From Haliscomenobacter sp965225875 (GTDB taxonomy: Bacteria; Bacteroidota; Bacteroidia; Chitinophagales; Saprospiraceae): a DNA stretch of 64,000 bases. The notes beneath the pieces are model-generated. The model was not told where the DNA came from. It searched no databases and was given only the letters and a program-made list of their open reading frames with translations. This document shows positions 53,236-60,798 of the stretch, piece by piece (the first letter of the stretch is position 1; each line of letters begins with the position of its first letter). The DNA lies in NCBI RefSeq assembly GCF_965225875.1, contig NZ_CBDDBS010000002.1, positions 1,116,001 to 1,180,000 of the forward strand. The letters run 5' to 3'. The position numbers and the translations under genes were made by a program.

Positions 53236-54324
53236 ATGAAATACATTCTTAGCATCTTCATCAGCCTCACGCTCGGGTTCAGTGCCCAGGCACAAATTAT
53301 GTGGCCCGGTGATGCTAACAACAGCGGTAAAGTAAACGCCGTTGATTTGCTTTATGTAGGTTTGGCCTACAACGCCAAGGGGCCAGTCCGCAACAATGCC
53401 AGCACAAGTTGGCAAGCACAAAACTTTACGGCCTGGTCCCAATTTTTTTCCAATGGTTTGAACTACGCCTACGCCGACGGCAACGGAGATGGTGAGATTG
53501 ATGAAAAAGACAGCAAGGATGCCATTGAACCCAATTTTGGCCTGACCCACGGAGTTGTACGCGGTGATGGTTTTGCCAAGGGCATCAAAAGCCAGGCCCC
53601 CCAACTCAAGCTCAGTACGGCCCAAAACATCATCGCCCCCGGTTCAACCATCCTGGTTGATGTCAATCTTGGCGACGCCAGTAAGCCCGTTGATTTTTAT
53701 GGCCTGGCCCTCCAAATGGGGTATACCAACCGCCTGGTCCGCCAAACTAATTTTGAAGACGAAGCAACACCCTGGTTCGAAGGTACCGGAGAAGACAGCA
53801 AAGACCTCTACGTAGACCCGGGCAATACCGGCCAGGCAGAACTCGCCATCACCCGCACTAACCAAAAAGTCGTCACAGGTTTTGGGCGTATGGGCAAAAT
53901 CAAGCTGGTCATCGAAGACATCATCGTTGGTCGTCCAGTGGATACCTTACGCATCACCATTGATAGTGTACTGATGGTTGATCAAAATTTTAAATCGACG
54001 GCCATTGCCCACGATACCCTGATCATTTTTGTAACCAATAACCCCAAACTGGTAGGGGTCAAAAACCTACAGCAAGATCCGGAGCTGGTAAAAATCAGTC
54101 CCAACCCTAGTCGTGGAAAATTCTGGGTGGAAACACCCCTAGACATCCAACACTGGGCCTTGTACGATCAGCTAGGGCGGGGCATTCCCATCCGCCTCCA
54201 ACAGCATCGTCCCGGACAATGGAGCATCGATGCGGGCAATAATCCGCCGGGTGTATACCTGCTGAAGGGCAGTGGTGAAACAGGTTTTGTCAACAAATCG
54301 CTTATTCTAACGCATTCATATTGA
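53236..54324 (+). CDS. Secreted dockerin-like / cohesin-like protein with T9SS sorting domain
   Basis: 362 residues; signal peptide MKYILSIFISLTLGFSAQAQ. Residues ~24-45 (GDANNSGKVNAVDLLYVG) and ~78-100 (ADGNGDGEIDEKDSKDAI) form two calcium-loop repeats like a dockerin type I pair, separated by an insert. Residues ~122-265 (APGSTILVDVNLGDASKPVD, GLALQMGYTNRLVR, GRMGKIKLVIEDI) have the strand pattern of a cohesin-like beta sandwich. Residues ~285-362 (ISPNPSRGKFWVETP ... PGVYLLKGSG) are a T9SS C-terminal domain. Extracellular, function unknown. Confidence 0.82.
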   Translation: MKYILSIFISLTLGFSAQAQIMWPGDANNSGKVNAVDLLYVGLAYNAKGPVRNNASTSWQAQNFTAWSQFFSNGLNYAYADGNGDGEIDEKDSKDAIEPNFGLTHGVVRGDGFAKGIKSQAPQLKLSTAQNIIAPGSTILVDVNLGDASKPVDFYGLALQMGYTNRLVRQTNFEDEATPWFEGTGEDSKDLYVDPGNTGQAELAITRTNQKVVTGFGRMGKIKLVIEDIIVGRPVDTLRITIDSVLMVDQNFKSTAIAHDTLIIFVTNNPKLVGVKNLQQDPELVKISPNPSRGKFWVETPLDIQHWALYDQLGRGIPIRLQQHRPGQWSIDAGNNPPGVYLLKGSGETGFVNKSLILTHSY

Positions 54325-54410
54325 CTGATTATGTAGTGGGTTAGCTTGGCTCATCCGTGAGCCAGGCACCTTTTTTACATCGGTCAAACATCCAAAAAAA
54401 AATCAAAACA

Positions 54411-56012
54411 ATGAAAAAGTTCTTTTTCGCGTGGTTCATCACCGCGCTTGCCGTAGGCATGTCTTCTTGTACCAAAGAATCCTTAACTGTATCAGCCGAA
54501 GAGCTGTTCAAACTGGATGGCAGTGTCAACGTTTTTTGTTCTGGAAAAACAAGTGCCTCAATCTCTAAACTCCCAATCGCAGCGCAGGAATACTTGCAAA
54601 AAAACTACAGTGACTTTACCATAGACGATGAGGTTTATGTCTTTACGCAGGATAGCTCCTTGTTTTATGGGGTGGAGCTAAAAAAAGTGGGTGTTGAGAA
54701 AAAAATCCTCTTCAACGCCAAAGGAGAATTGATCAGCATTGGCGACGACAACGAGCGCAGCGAGTACTACCTGGCGGACAAAATTCCAGCCAACATCAAG
54801 GCTTACCTACAGGAAAAATTCCCCAATGTGAGCATCAAAGAGGTGGAATTAAAGCACGAATACGGCTTAGTAGCCTTCAAAATTGAATTGAGCAACGACG
54901 TCAAGATCACTTTTTCCAAGGCCGGCGAAATGTGGTGTCAGGGCAAAGGCAGTGATGACAACTCGAGTGGCGATGACAACAGCTCAGGCAATGACGACAA
55001 CAACAACGGCCATGGAAATGGCAGCGGAAATTCTGGGGGCACTGACGACAACAGCAACAGTTCTAGCAGCATCAGCCTGACCACCATTCCCGACTCCCTC
55101 AAGCAGTTCATCACCAGCAAATATCCTGGCTATGTAGCTTATGAGGCTGAAAAAGAAGACCTCTGCGATGGCATGTATGTATTAAAAATTGGGGTCAAAA
55201 AAGGCAGCGACGAACTACACCTGATGTTTGACCTCAAGGGCAAATTCCTCTTCGACGCGATTCGGATTAGTGCAACTAGTCTTCCCGCAGCTGTAAGCAA
55301 TGTCTTGAAAACCAAATACCCTACTTACACCTTCAAAGACGACAAATCCATCGAACAACTGCGTTACCCTGATGGCAGCAAACGTTACTATGTACGCTTG
55401 CGTTCCAGTGCAGGTAAGGATTTGCGCCTGATGTTGGGAGCTGATGGTAGCCTGGTTTGCCAAAAAACCAGTTCCAGCAGCAGCGACGACAACACTGGCG
55501 GCAGTGGCTCTGGATCAGGTAGTGGCACTGACGACAACAGCAACAACGGCGGCTCAGGTAGCAATAGCAGTGGCAACTCTGGTGGAAGCGACGACAACAA
55601 CAACTCAACCGTAAATGTATCGACGACCATCAAGAATTTTGTAAGCAGCAAATACGCGGGATACACCATTTACGAGGTAGAAAAAGAAGACTGGTGCGAC
55701 GATCAATACTTGATTGAAGTGGGCATCAAAAACGGCAGCAAAGAAGTCCACCTGGTATTTGACCTGAACGAAAAATTCCTTTTTGAAGCCAAACGGATTG
55801 GAGAAGCAGCGCTGCCCAGTGCTGTGGCCAACGCCATTAAGACCCAATTCTCAGGTTACAAAGTGAAAGACGACAACGACGTAGAAGAACTCACTTATGC
55901 CGATGGCAGCAAGCGCTACTACGTGCGCCTACGCAAAAGCAGCGGTGGCGGCGGCTCCGATGTACGGGTGATGTTCAACGCCAATGGTACTGTGTTCTGT
56001 CAGAAGAAGTAA
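54411..56012 (+). CDS. Lipoprotein with three PepSY-like (BLIP-like) repeat domains
   Basis: 533 residues from ATG 54411. The lipoprotein signal ends at SSC (Cys near residue 20). There are three ~120-140-residue units, each with two PepSY-like halves: about 45-180, 225-345 and 400-533. Units 2 and 3 share YEVEKEDxCDxxYxIxVGIK, HLxFDLxxKFLF, LPxAVxxxxKTxxxxYxxKD and DGSKRYYVRLR. Ser/Asp/Asn/Gly-rich linkers (SSGDDNSSGNDDNNNGHGNG) separate them. The fold is related to the DUF2874/PepSY_like group, whose periplasmic members bind or inhibit other proteins. A partner is not evident. Confidence 0.88.
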   Translation: MKKFFFAWFITALAVGMSSCTKESLTVSAEELFKLDGSVNVFCSGKTSASISKLPIAAQEYLQKNYSDFTIDDEVYVFTQDSSLFYGVELKKVGVEKKILFNAKGELISIGDDNERSEYYLADKIPANIKAYLQEKFPNVSIKEVELKHEYGLVAFKIELSNDVKITFSKAGEMWCQGKGSDDNSSGDDNSSGNDDNNNGHGNGSGNSGGTDDNSNSSSSISLTTIPDSLKQFITSKYPGYVAYEAEKEDLCDGMYVLKIGVKKGSDELHLMFDLKGKFLFDAIRISATSLPAAVSNVLKTKYPTYTFKDDKSIEQLRYPDGSKRYYVRLRSSAGKDLRLMLGADGSLVCQKTSSSSSDDNTGGSGSGSGSGTDDNSNNGGSGSNSSGNSGGSDDNNNSTVNVSTTIKNFVSSKYAGYTIYEVEKEDWCDDQYLIEVGIKNGSKEVHLVFDLNEKFLFEAKRIGEAALPSAVANAIKTQFSGYKVKDDNDVEELTYADGSKRYYVRLRKSSGGGGSDVRVMFNANGTVFCQKK

Positions 56013-56036
56013 TAAGTTTTCCTAATTAATCAATAG

Positions 56037-56074
56037 GAACCTGTGCGATTAGAGCAACGGCGCACAGGTTCTTT
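56037..56074. terminator. Hairpin between the two PepSY-like genes
   Basis: An 11-bp perfect stem (GAACCTGTGCG at 56037-56047 with 56061-56071), followed by TTTC. It lies between the stop at 56012 and the ATG at 56087 and may reduce read-through into the shorter paralog. Confidence 0.7.
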
Positions 56075-56086
56075 CAAATCGTCAAT

Positions 56087-56602
56087 ATGAAAAAGTTATT
56101 TGTTCAAATCATTCCAACCTTGTTTTCTCTGGTTTTGATTTTTGCATCTTGCAGCAAAGATGACACAAGCCCATCCGGAGACGACAGCAATACCAGTACT
56201 ACCAATGTATCCGCTGGCATCAAGTCCTACGTTTCCCAAAACTACGCCGGTTACAGCATCTACGAAGTAGAAAAAGAAGACTGGTGCAAGGATCAGTACA
56301 CCATCAAGGTGGGCATCCAAAAAGGCAGTCAGGAACTCCATCTGATATTTGACCTCAATGAAAAATTTGTGTTTAAAGCGATCCGTATAGCCGAAGGGCA
56401 ACTGCCAGCCGCCGTATCCAGCAATATGAGCAAACTGTTTGCAGGTTATGAAGTAAAGGACGACAACGACGTAGAAGAACTCCAATATGCCGATGGCAGC
56501 AAGCGGTATTATGTACGCTTACGCAAAAGTAGCGGCGGTGGTGGTTCCGATGTAAGGGTGATGTTTCAGGCCAATGGCAGTGTTTTTTGCCAAAGAAATT
56601 AG
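56087..56602 (+). CDS. Short PepSY-like lipoprotein, paralog of the last repeat of the preceding gene
   Basis: 171 residues. The lipoprotein signal ends at FASC (Cys near 23), followed by a short Asp/Ser/Thr linker and one PepSY-like unit. The unit is nearly the same as unit 3 of the upstream protein: YEVEKEDWCKDQYTIKVGI, HLIFDLNEKFVFKA, KDDNDVEEL, DGSKRYYVRLRKSSGGGGSD. The nucleotide sequence is also closely similar, so the gene probably arose by recent tandem duplication of the last repeat with a new signal peptide. Confidence 0.9.
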   Translation: MKKLFVQIIPTLFSLVLIFASCSKDDTSPSGDDSNTSTTNVSAGIKSYVSQNYAGYSIYEVEKEDWCKDQYTIKVGIQKGSQELHLIFDLNEKFVFKAIRIAEGQLPAAVSSNMSKLFAGYEVKDDNDVEELQYADGSKRYYVRLRKSSGGGGSDVRVMFQANGSVFCQRN

Positions 56603-56633
56603 AAGCTGTTTGAGTACAATTGCTTAAATTCAG

Positions 56634-56659
56634 GCTTGTTCAGCTTGAACAAGCTTTTT
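56634..56659 (+). terminator. Strong terminator abutting the cytochrome gene
   Basis: A 9-bp perfect stem (GCTTGTTCA 56634-56642 with TGAACAAGC 56646-56654), 3-nt loop, then TTTTT at 56655-56659. The next base begins an ATG (56660) in frame with the cytochrome-like gene. Confidence 0.85.
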
Positions 56660-57436
56660 ATGGAAAAACACAAAACTACTATGGTCTCCAAACACTTTTT
56701 CATTAAAGCATCAGCCATCAGCCTGGTGCTGAGTTTGCTGATTTTTGCCTGCAAACAGGAATACATCTACATCGGTGAAGTAAATCCTGGGTCCCAGGAT
56801 ACGACCAGCACCGGAGGCACTGGAGGAACCGGAGGAGGTACGGTAACAACAGGCAAACCCTGCTCCCCGGATTCAATCTACTTCGAACTGTCAGTATTGC
56901 CGATTCTGCGCTCCAATTGCGCCTTGTCGGGTTGCCATGATGCCGTTTCCCGCGAAGAAGGCATCATCCTCGACTCCTACGCCAATACCATCAAAACAGG
57001 TGGCATTCGAGTCAATAGCCCTGCCAGTAGCAAAATATACTCCTCGCTCAACAGCACCCGCGAACGGATGCCACCACCGCCCATGGCAGCCTTGAGCGAT
57101 GCAGATAAAGCGAGTATTTTGAAATGGATTCAGCAGGGCGCCAAAAACCTGACTTGTGATGGGGTCTGTGATTCTACCCAAACCAGTTTTAAGAACAATA
57201 TTTTGCCCATTGTTACTTTGCAATGCAAAGGTTGCCACAGCGGTACGGCTGCTTCGGGCGGTGGAATCCTGTTGAGTACTTTTGCGGAGATCAAAAAATA
57301 CGTGGATAATGGCAAGTTTTTGGGCAGTCTGGTGCAATCTCCAGGTTACAGTGCCATGCCTAAAAACGGCAAACTACCGGATTGTGACATTCGCAAAATC
57401 CGCAACTGGATTCGGCAGGGTGCTTTAAATAACTAG
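56660..57436 (+). CDS. Cytochrome-c-like lipoprotein (two heme-site candidates)
   Basis: 258 residues from ATG 56660, or 251 from ATG 56681 (MVSKHFFIKASAISLVLSLL). The lipobox is LLIFAC, followed by a Gly/Thr-rich linker (GGTGGTGGGTVTTG). It has the layout of planctomycete-type cytochrome domains: the first site NCALSGCH is CxxxxCH, the second QCKGCHSG is a normal CxxCH. Each is followed by a distal Met-type segment, ERMPPPPMAALSD and SAMPKNGKLP, and by a WIQQGAKN / WIRQGALNN helix. Probably a cell-envelope electron carrier. The unusual first site may not bind heme covalently. Confidence 0.88.
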   Translation: MEKHKTTMVSKHFFIKASAISLVLSLLIFACKQEYIYIGEVNPGSQDTTSTGGTGGTGGGTVTTGKPCSPDSIYFELSVLPILRSNCALSGCHDAVSREEGIILDSYANTIKTGGIRVNSPASSKIYSSLNSTRERMPPPPMAALSDADKASILKWIQQGAKNLTCDGVCDSTQTSFKNNILPIVTLQCKGCHSGTAASGGGILLSTFAEIKKYVDNGKFLGSLVQSPGYSAMPKNGKLPDCDIRKIRNWIRQGALNN

Positions 57437-57464
57437 TGAGTGTATTTATAATAGTTTTTCTTGG

Positions 57465-57502
57465 AGCGCCTTCGTGATACGATGATCACGAAGGTGCTTT
57501 TA
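57465..57502. terminator. Bidirectional terminator between the cytochrome and CHAT genes
   Basis: AGCGCCTTCGTGAT (57465-57478) pairs with ATCACGAAGGTGCT (57485-57498) with one G-T wobble, 6-nt loop and short T tracts on both sides. It lies between convergent stops. Confidence 0.8.
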
Positions 57503-58423
57503 TTTCCAGTCGTCTTCATCCAGGCCATCTAACCAGCCAGTAATACTATTGCCGATGCGGTTTTCCTCCAATCTGGCTGATTCTGAACCTGCGATGATGT
57601 TACCCCTCTGAATGTCTTTTTTATGGCGGCTCCAACGGCCCATAATATTTACCAAAATATCATTATCTAGCCCAATCTTTAATTCTGCAAGTTCCAAGGC
57701 TTCATCAATCTCCCCTAGGGTTATCTGTTTTTTAAGTTTTTCTTTGAATTCAGCCAAAGAACCAGGCAAAAGCTTCACTGGGGCAACCACTCCAGCTTTG
57801 ATGAGCTGGATTTTTTTGGTAAAATCAACATTCCCATACACGCCCCAGGGCATGGGGGATTCGGGCTTATCCCCTGGTCTGCTGATGATCGCCCGGCTAA
57901 AAGTCGCCTGTTGAATATCGGCGGCATCCAATAAGGATTTGGCCATTTCAAAGGCCCCTTCCAAAGTTTGATTTTCCTGAGTGAATGCAGAGTAAAAGGC
58001 TTTGGCAAAGGTAAAGGCGCGTTGATCATCCACTTTGGTTGCGGTGGCGATCACGGCTATGTCTCGGTCAATACCATCCATGATTTTGCTTACCATCCCT
58101 TGGGTTGAACAGCCGTTGAGGAAGATGATTTGCAGATTAGACATGCCTTTCAACAACTGGATGAATTGCTCGATGCCCTGATTGCGGTTTTCCAACTCCA
58201 GGTGCAAACTATCGGCATGCCCACCGTAATGAAAAACGGTAACCTGGTCGTGGAAAACAGTCATGGCATCAAAGAGGTCATCAGTGGTCGCATTGCTGAT
58301 GATCTCGTAGTCTATTTTATCTTTTAATCCCAACAAAATCTTGCGCAACTCGGAGGTTTCTTTTTTGAGGAATTCCAGGTAGTTGTCTTGTTTGTTGGAA
58401 AAAGCCAGCAATACAAAAGGCAT
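57500..58423 (-). CDS. CHAT caspase-like protease with C-terminal effector-associated-like domain
   Basis: 307 residues. Residues 1-205 are a CHAT domain: catalytic His H69 in VFHYGGHAD and catalytic Cys C105 in IIFLNGCSTQGM, with the later PWGVYGN strand typical of the family. Residues ~232-307 form a helical module (ITLGEIDEALELAELKIG, then MGRWSRHKKDIQRG and RLEENRIGNSITGWLDGLDE) that matches the pattern of the effector-associated domain 11 group, a Death-like adaptor used in bacterial conflict and signalling proteins. No EAD-bearing partner, NTPase or repeat sensor is encoded next to it. Substrate unknown. Confidence 0.9.
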   Translation of the reverse strand: MPFVLLAFSNKQDNYLEFLKKETSELRKILLGLKDKIDYEIISNATTDDLFDAMTVFHDQVTVFHYGGHADSLHLELENRNQGIEQFIQLLKGMSNLQIIFLNGCSTQGMVSKIMDGIDRDIAVIATATKVDDQRAFTFAKAFYSAFTQENQTLEGAFEMAKSLLDAADIQQATFSRAIISRPGDKPESPMPWGVYGNVDFTKKIQLIKAGVVAPVKLLPGSLAEFKEKLKKQITLGEIDEALELAELKIGLDNDILVNIMGRWSRHKKDIQRGNIIAGSESARLEENRIGNSITGWLDGLDEDDWK

Positions 58424-58450
58424 GACAATTGTGGATTTAAAGTGTGGGGA

Positions 58451-59458
58451 TTAAATTTTCTTCTTCGTTCTTGGTTTGTTGGGGTTGAAAGCAATGTGAA
58501 ACAGAGCATCACCCTGATTCACCACCGGGGTATTATTGTGGCCAATGATGAAGCCACTTTTTTTGGTTTTGACCTGGGTCCGTTCTTCGCCGAATGGATC
58601 GGTGATGTACGCGATGACTTCATCTTTTTTCACTTGTTCACCCGAGCATTTAACCCAATGAAACATCCCGGCACGGGGAGAACGCAACCAGGTGGCGTCC
58701 GCAAAATGCTTACTTGCTTCAGCCGCAGGAGCGTCACTGAGTATTCCCTTGTGCATCATCACCCGGCGCATGCCCAACATCCCTTGTTGGATCGAAAATT
58801 CATCAAAGCGCAGATTTTCTCCTCCTTCAAAAACCACAATGGGTTTGTTGAGCTCCACTGCTGTACGTCGCAAGGATGATTTGATGGACTTGCCTGCAAT
58901 GGTAATGGGTGCTGCAAAAGCTTGAGCCAGTTCAAAACTCGGTCCGTGTTCAGTAGTATAACGCACTTGTGGGTAATTGTAATGTCCACGGCCTCCCGTA
59001 TGAAAATCAATGCCAAAATCAATAACCGGCAAAATTTCCCGGGTAAAAACTCTAGCTACACGGGAAGCCAAAGAACCGTTGGCATTGCCTGGAAAATTGC
59101 GGTTCACATCTTTCCCGTCAGGTACATCCCGCGAGAAATTGATGAATCCGTATACATTCAACAATGGGATAGCGATGACAGTTCCGGCATGAAGGTGATT
59201 AAAAACACCTTGTTCAACCGAGCGGCGGACAATTTCTACGCCATTCACCTCATCGCCATGCACCCCGCCCAATACCAACATGCATGGCCCTACCCGCGGG
59301 CCTCGATACACATGCGCCTTGATGGAAATAATGTTGCCAGATGGAATCCGCCCCACCGGAATTTTGATCACAGCATACTGCCCCGCTTCGATGAGCGTAT
59401 TGTAAATTTTGATTGGTTTGCTTTGGGTGGCTTTGCTGCGGGAATAACCTGTGTTCAT
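58451..59458 (-). CDS. Succinylglutamate desuccinylase/aspartoacylase-family zinc deacylase
   Basis: 335 residues. The zinc ligands are GGVHGDE (H and E) and DFHTGG (H). The substrate-binding DVNRNFPG and the EGGENLRF region follow, and the C-terminal beta domain ends with FGEERTQVKTKKSGFIIGHN. This is the AstE/AspA subgroup often encoded next to RimK-type ligases, as here. It would hydrolyse an amide of an amino acid; the substrate is unproven. 148 nt separate it from rimK. Confidence 0.9.
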   Translation of the reverse strand: MNTGYSRSKATQSKPIKIYNTLIEAGQYAVIKIPVGRIPSGNIISIKAHVYRGPRVGPCMLVLGGVHGDEVNGVEIVRRSVEQGVFNHLHAGTVIAIPLLNVYGFINFSRDVPDGKDVNRNFPGNANGSLASRVARVFTREILPVIDFGIDFHTGGRGHYNYPQVRYTTEHGPSFELAQAFAAPITIAGKSIKSSLRRTAVELNKPIVVFEGGENLRFDEFSIQQGMLGMRRVMMHKGILSDAPAAEASKHFADATWLRSPRAGMFHWVKCSGEQVKKDEVIAYITDPFGEERTQVKTKKSGFIIGHNNTPVVNQGDALFHIAFNPNKPRTKKKI

Positions 59459-59463
59459 TGATG

Positions 59464-59603
59464 TCTCGGATTGCGGATTGCGGGTTTCGGTGGTTTTTCA
59501 GGTCTAAGCGAATCTGAATGCTTCAAAAGTAAGGTACAAAAACTGAAATACCTATACCTTCAATACCGAAGCAGCACCGAAATCCACAATCCCAAATCCG
59601 AAA
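59464..59603. repeat. Imperfect inverted repeat between rimK and the deacylase gene
   Basis: TCTCGGATTGCGGATTGCGG (from 59464, arm to 59490) is complementary, with about six mismatches over 27 nt, to 59577-59603 (CCGAAATCCACAATCCCAAA...). It fills most of the 148-nt intergenic gap. Confidence 0.55.
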
Positions 59604-59606
59604 TGC

Positions 59607-60521
59607 TTAGACGGCTACCTTTTTGCGCACTTTCCCATTGCGCAATGCAAGGACTTTTTTCTCCACAAAATCAAAAATTTTGCCTGCCACGTCCACTTGC
59701 GTATAGGTTTCAATTCCTTCCAGGCCAGGAGAAGCATTCACTTCCATGATCAGTGGGCCACGTTCGGAACGGAGGATGTCTACCCCGGCAATGTCCAACC
59801 CGACCGCTTTTGCCGCAGTACGGGCTACAAAATCCTCTTGCATGGTCAGTGGTTCCTGCTGGGCGCTGGCCCCACGGTGTAAGTTGGAGCGAAATTCACC
59901 ATCGCGGGCCTGGCGCTTCATCGAGGCGACTACTTTACCATTGACCACGAAGGCACGGATGTCAGCACCTTTGGCTTCGCGGATAAACTCCTGGATGATC
60001 ACTCTTTCGTTGAGGCGTTGAAAAGCCTCTATGGTGGATTCCGCATTGCGGTAGGATTCGGATAAAATGACCCCCAATCCATGGGTACTTTCCAGCAGTT
60101 TGATGACTACGGGAAGTCCGCCGACCATGGAAATCAGTGGGCCAATCGCTTGGCCATCACCTACGTATGCAGTTTGTGGAACGTCGATTTCCATTTCTTG
60201 CAAACGCTGCAAACAGCGGAGTTTGTCGCGCACCAGCAACAAACCTTCTGGCTTGAGGGTTGAAAAAACCTTCATTAAGCGCAGTTGGGTGAGCACCGAA
60301 GCGCCCATGAGGGTAAAAGAAGTGGAAATACGCGGAATGACTGCATCTAAATGACTGAGGGGAAAGTCTTTATAATACATCTCGGCCCGCCCTTGTTCCA
60401 TCACCAAACTGCATTGTTTGTAGTCGATGAGCTCGATTTGGTGGCCGCGAGCTAGGCCGCAGCGCAACAGCGACTGAGTGGAGTAAACCTCCTGCGCTGT
60501 GGAAAGGATGCCTATTTTCAT
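59607..60521 (-). CDS. rimK: RimK-type ATP-grasp alpha-L-glutamate ligase
   Basis: 304 residues, the standard length. MKIGILSTAQEVYSTQSLL starts the N-terminal domain. The ATP-grasp core has LRCLQRLQEMEIDVPQTAYV, LPVVIKLLESTHGLGVIL, RVIIQEFIREAKGADIRAFV, and the metal-binding VDILRSERGPLIMEVNASPG. RimK adds glutamates to the C-terminus of ribosomal protein S6 in E. coli; relatives act on other acceptors. It is followed by the AstE-like deacylase on the same strand. Confidence 0.93.
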   Translation of the reverse strand: MKIGILSTAQEVYSTQSLLRCGLARGHQIELIDYKQCSLVMEQGRAEMYYKDFPLSHLDAVIPRISTSFTLMGASVLTQLRLMKVFSTLKPEGLLLVRDKLRCLQRLQEMEIDVPQTAYVGDGQAIGPLISMVGGLPVVIKLLESTHGLGVILSESYRNAESTIEAFQRLNERVIIQEFIREAKGADIRAFVVNGKVVASMKRQARDGEFRSNLHRGASAQQEPLTMQEDFVARTAAKAVGLDIAGVDILRSERGPLIMEVNASPGLEGIETYTQVDVAGKIFDFVEKKVLALRNGKVRKKVAV

Positions 60522-60655
60522 TGTTGCTTACTTGGAATATTCAATGGAATTATACTGAACTGTTGGAGGGCCTCCTACAGCGGGGCAATTTACAACTAAA
60601 GTGCATTACAGCAATTTTTAGGTCATTGTTTTGGACATAGTTTCGTCGATAAAAT

Positions 60656-60742
60656 GGTTGAGGGAGGTTGAGGATACCGCAGCGACTTGGACAGAGGCAA
60701 TGTCGCTGTGGTAAACTCAACCTTTCTCAACCTCCCTAAACC
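60656..60742. repeat. Long interrupted inverted repeat upstream of the DUF4105 gene
   Basis: GGTTGAGGGAGGTTGAGGAT (from 60656) and GTCGCTGTGG ... CTCAACCTCCCTAAACC (to 60742) can fold into a long stem: outer 12-bp AGGGAGGTTGAG/CTCAACCTCCCT and inner CCGCAGCGAC/GTCGCTGTGG with one mismatch, separated by an asymmetric bulge. It may be a REP-like element, a regulatory leader or a small RNA. Confidence 0.65.
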
Positions 60743-60798
60743 TTCTCTCAACTTTTCTCCTTACCTTGCTTCACGATTCATCCACAACCCTCATATAC

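Noticed and set aside
54950..55610. Repeated GACGACAACA-type tracts considered as a CRISPR or minisatellite
   Set aside because: They encode in-frame Ser/Asp/Asn/Gly linkers between PepSY-like units; there is no regular spacer-repeat pattern.
58922..59461. 179-codon plus-strand ORF opposite the AstE-like gene
   Set aside because: Antisense of the zinc-site region; no independent evidence.
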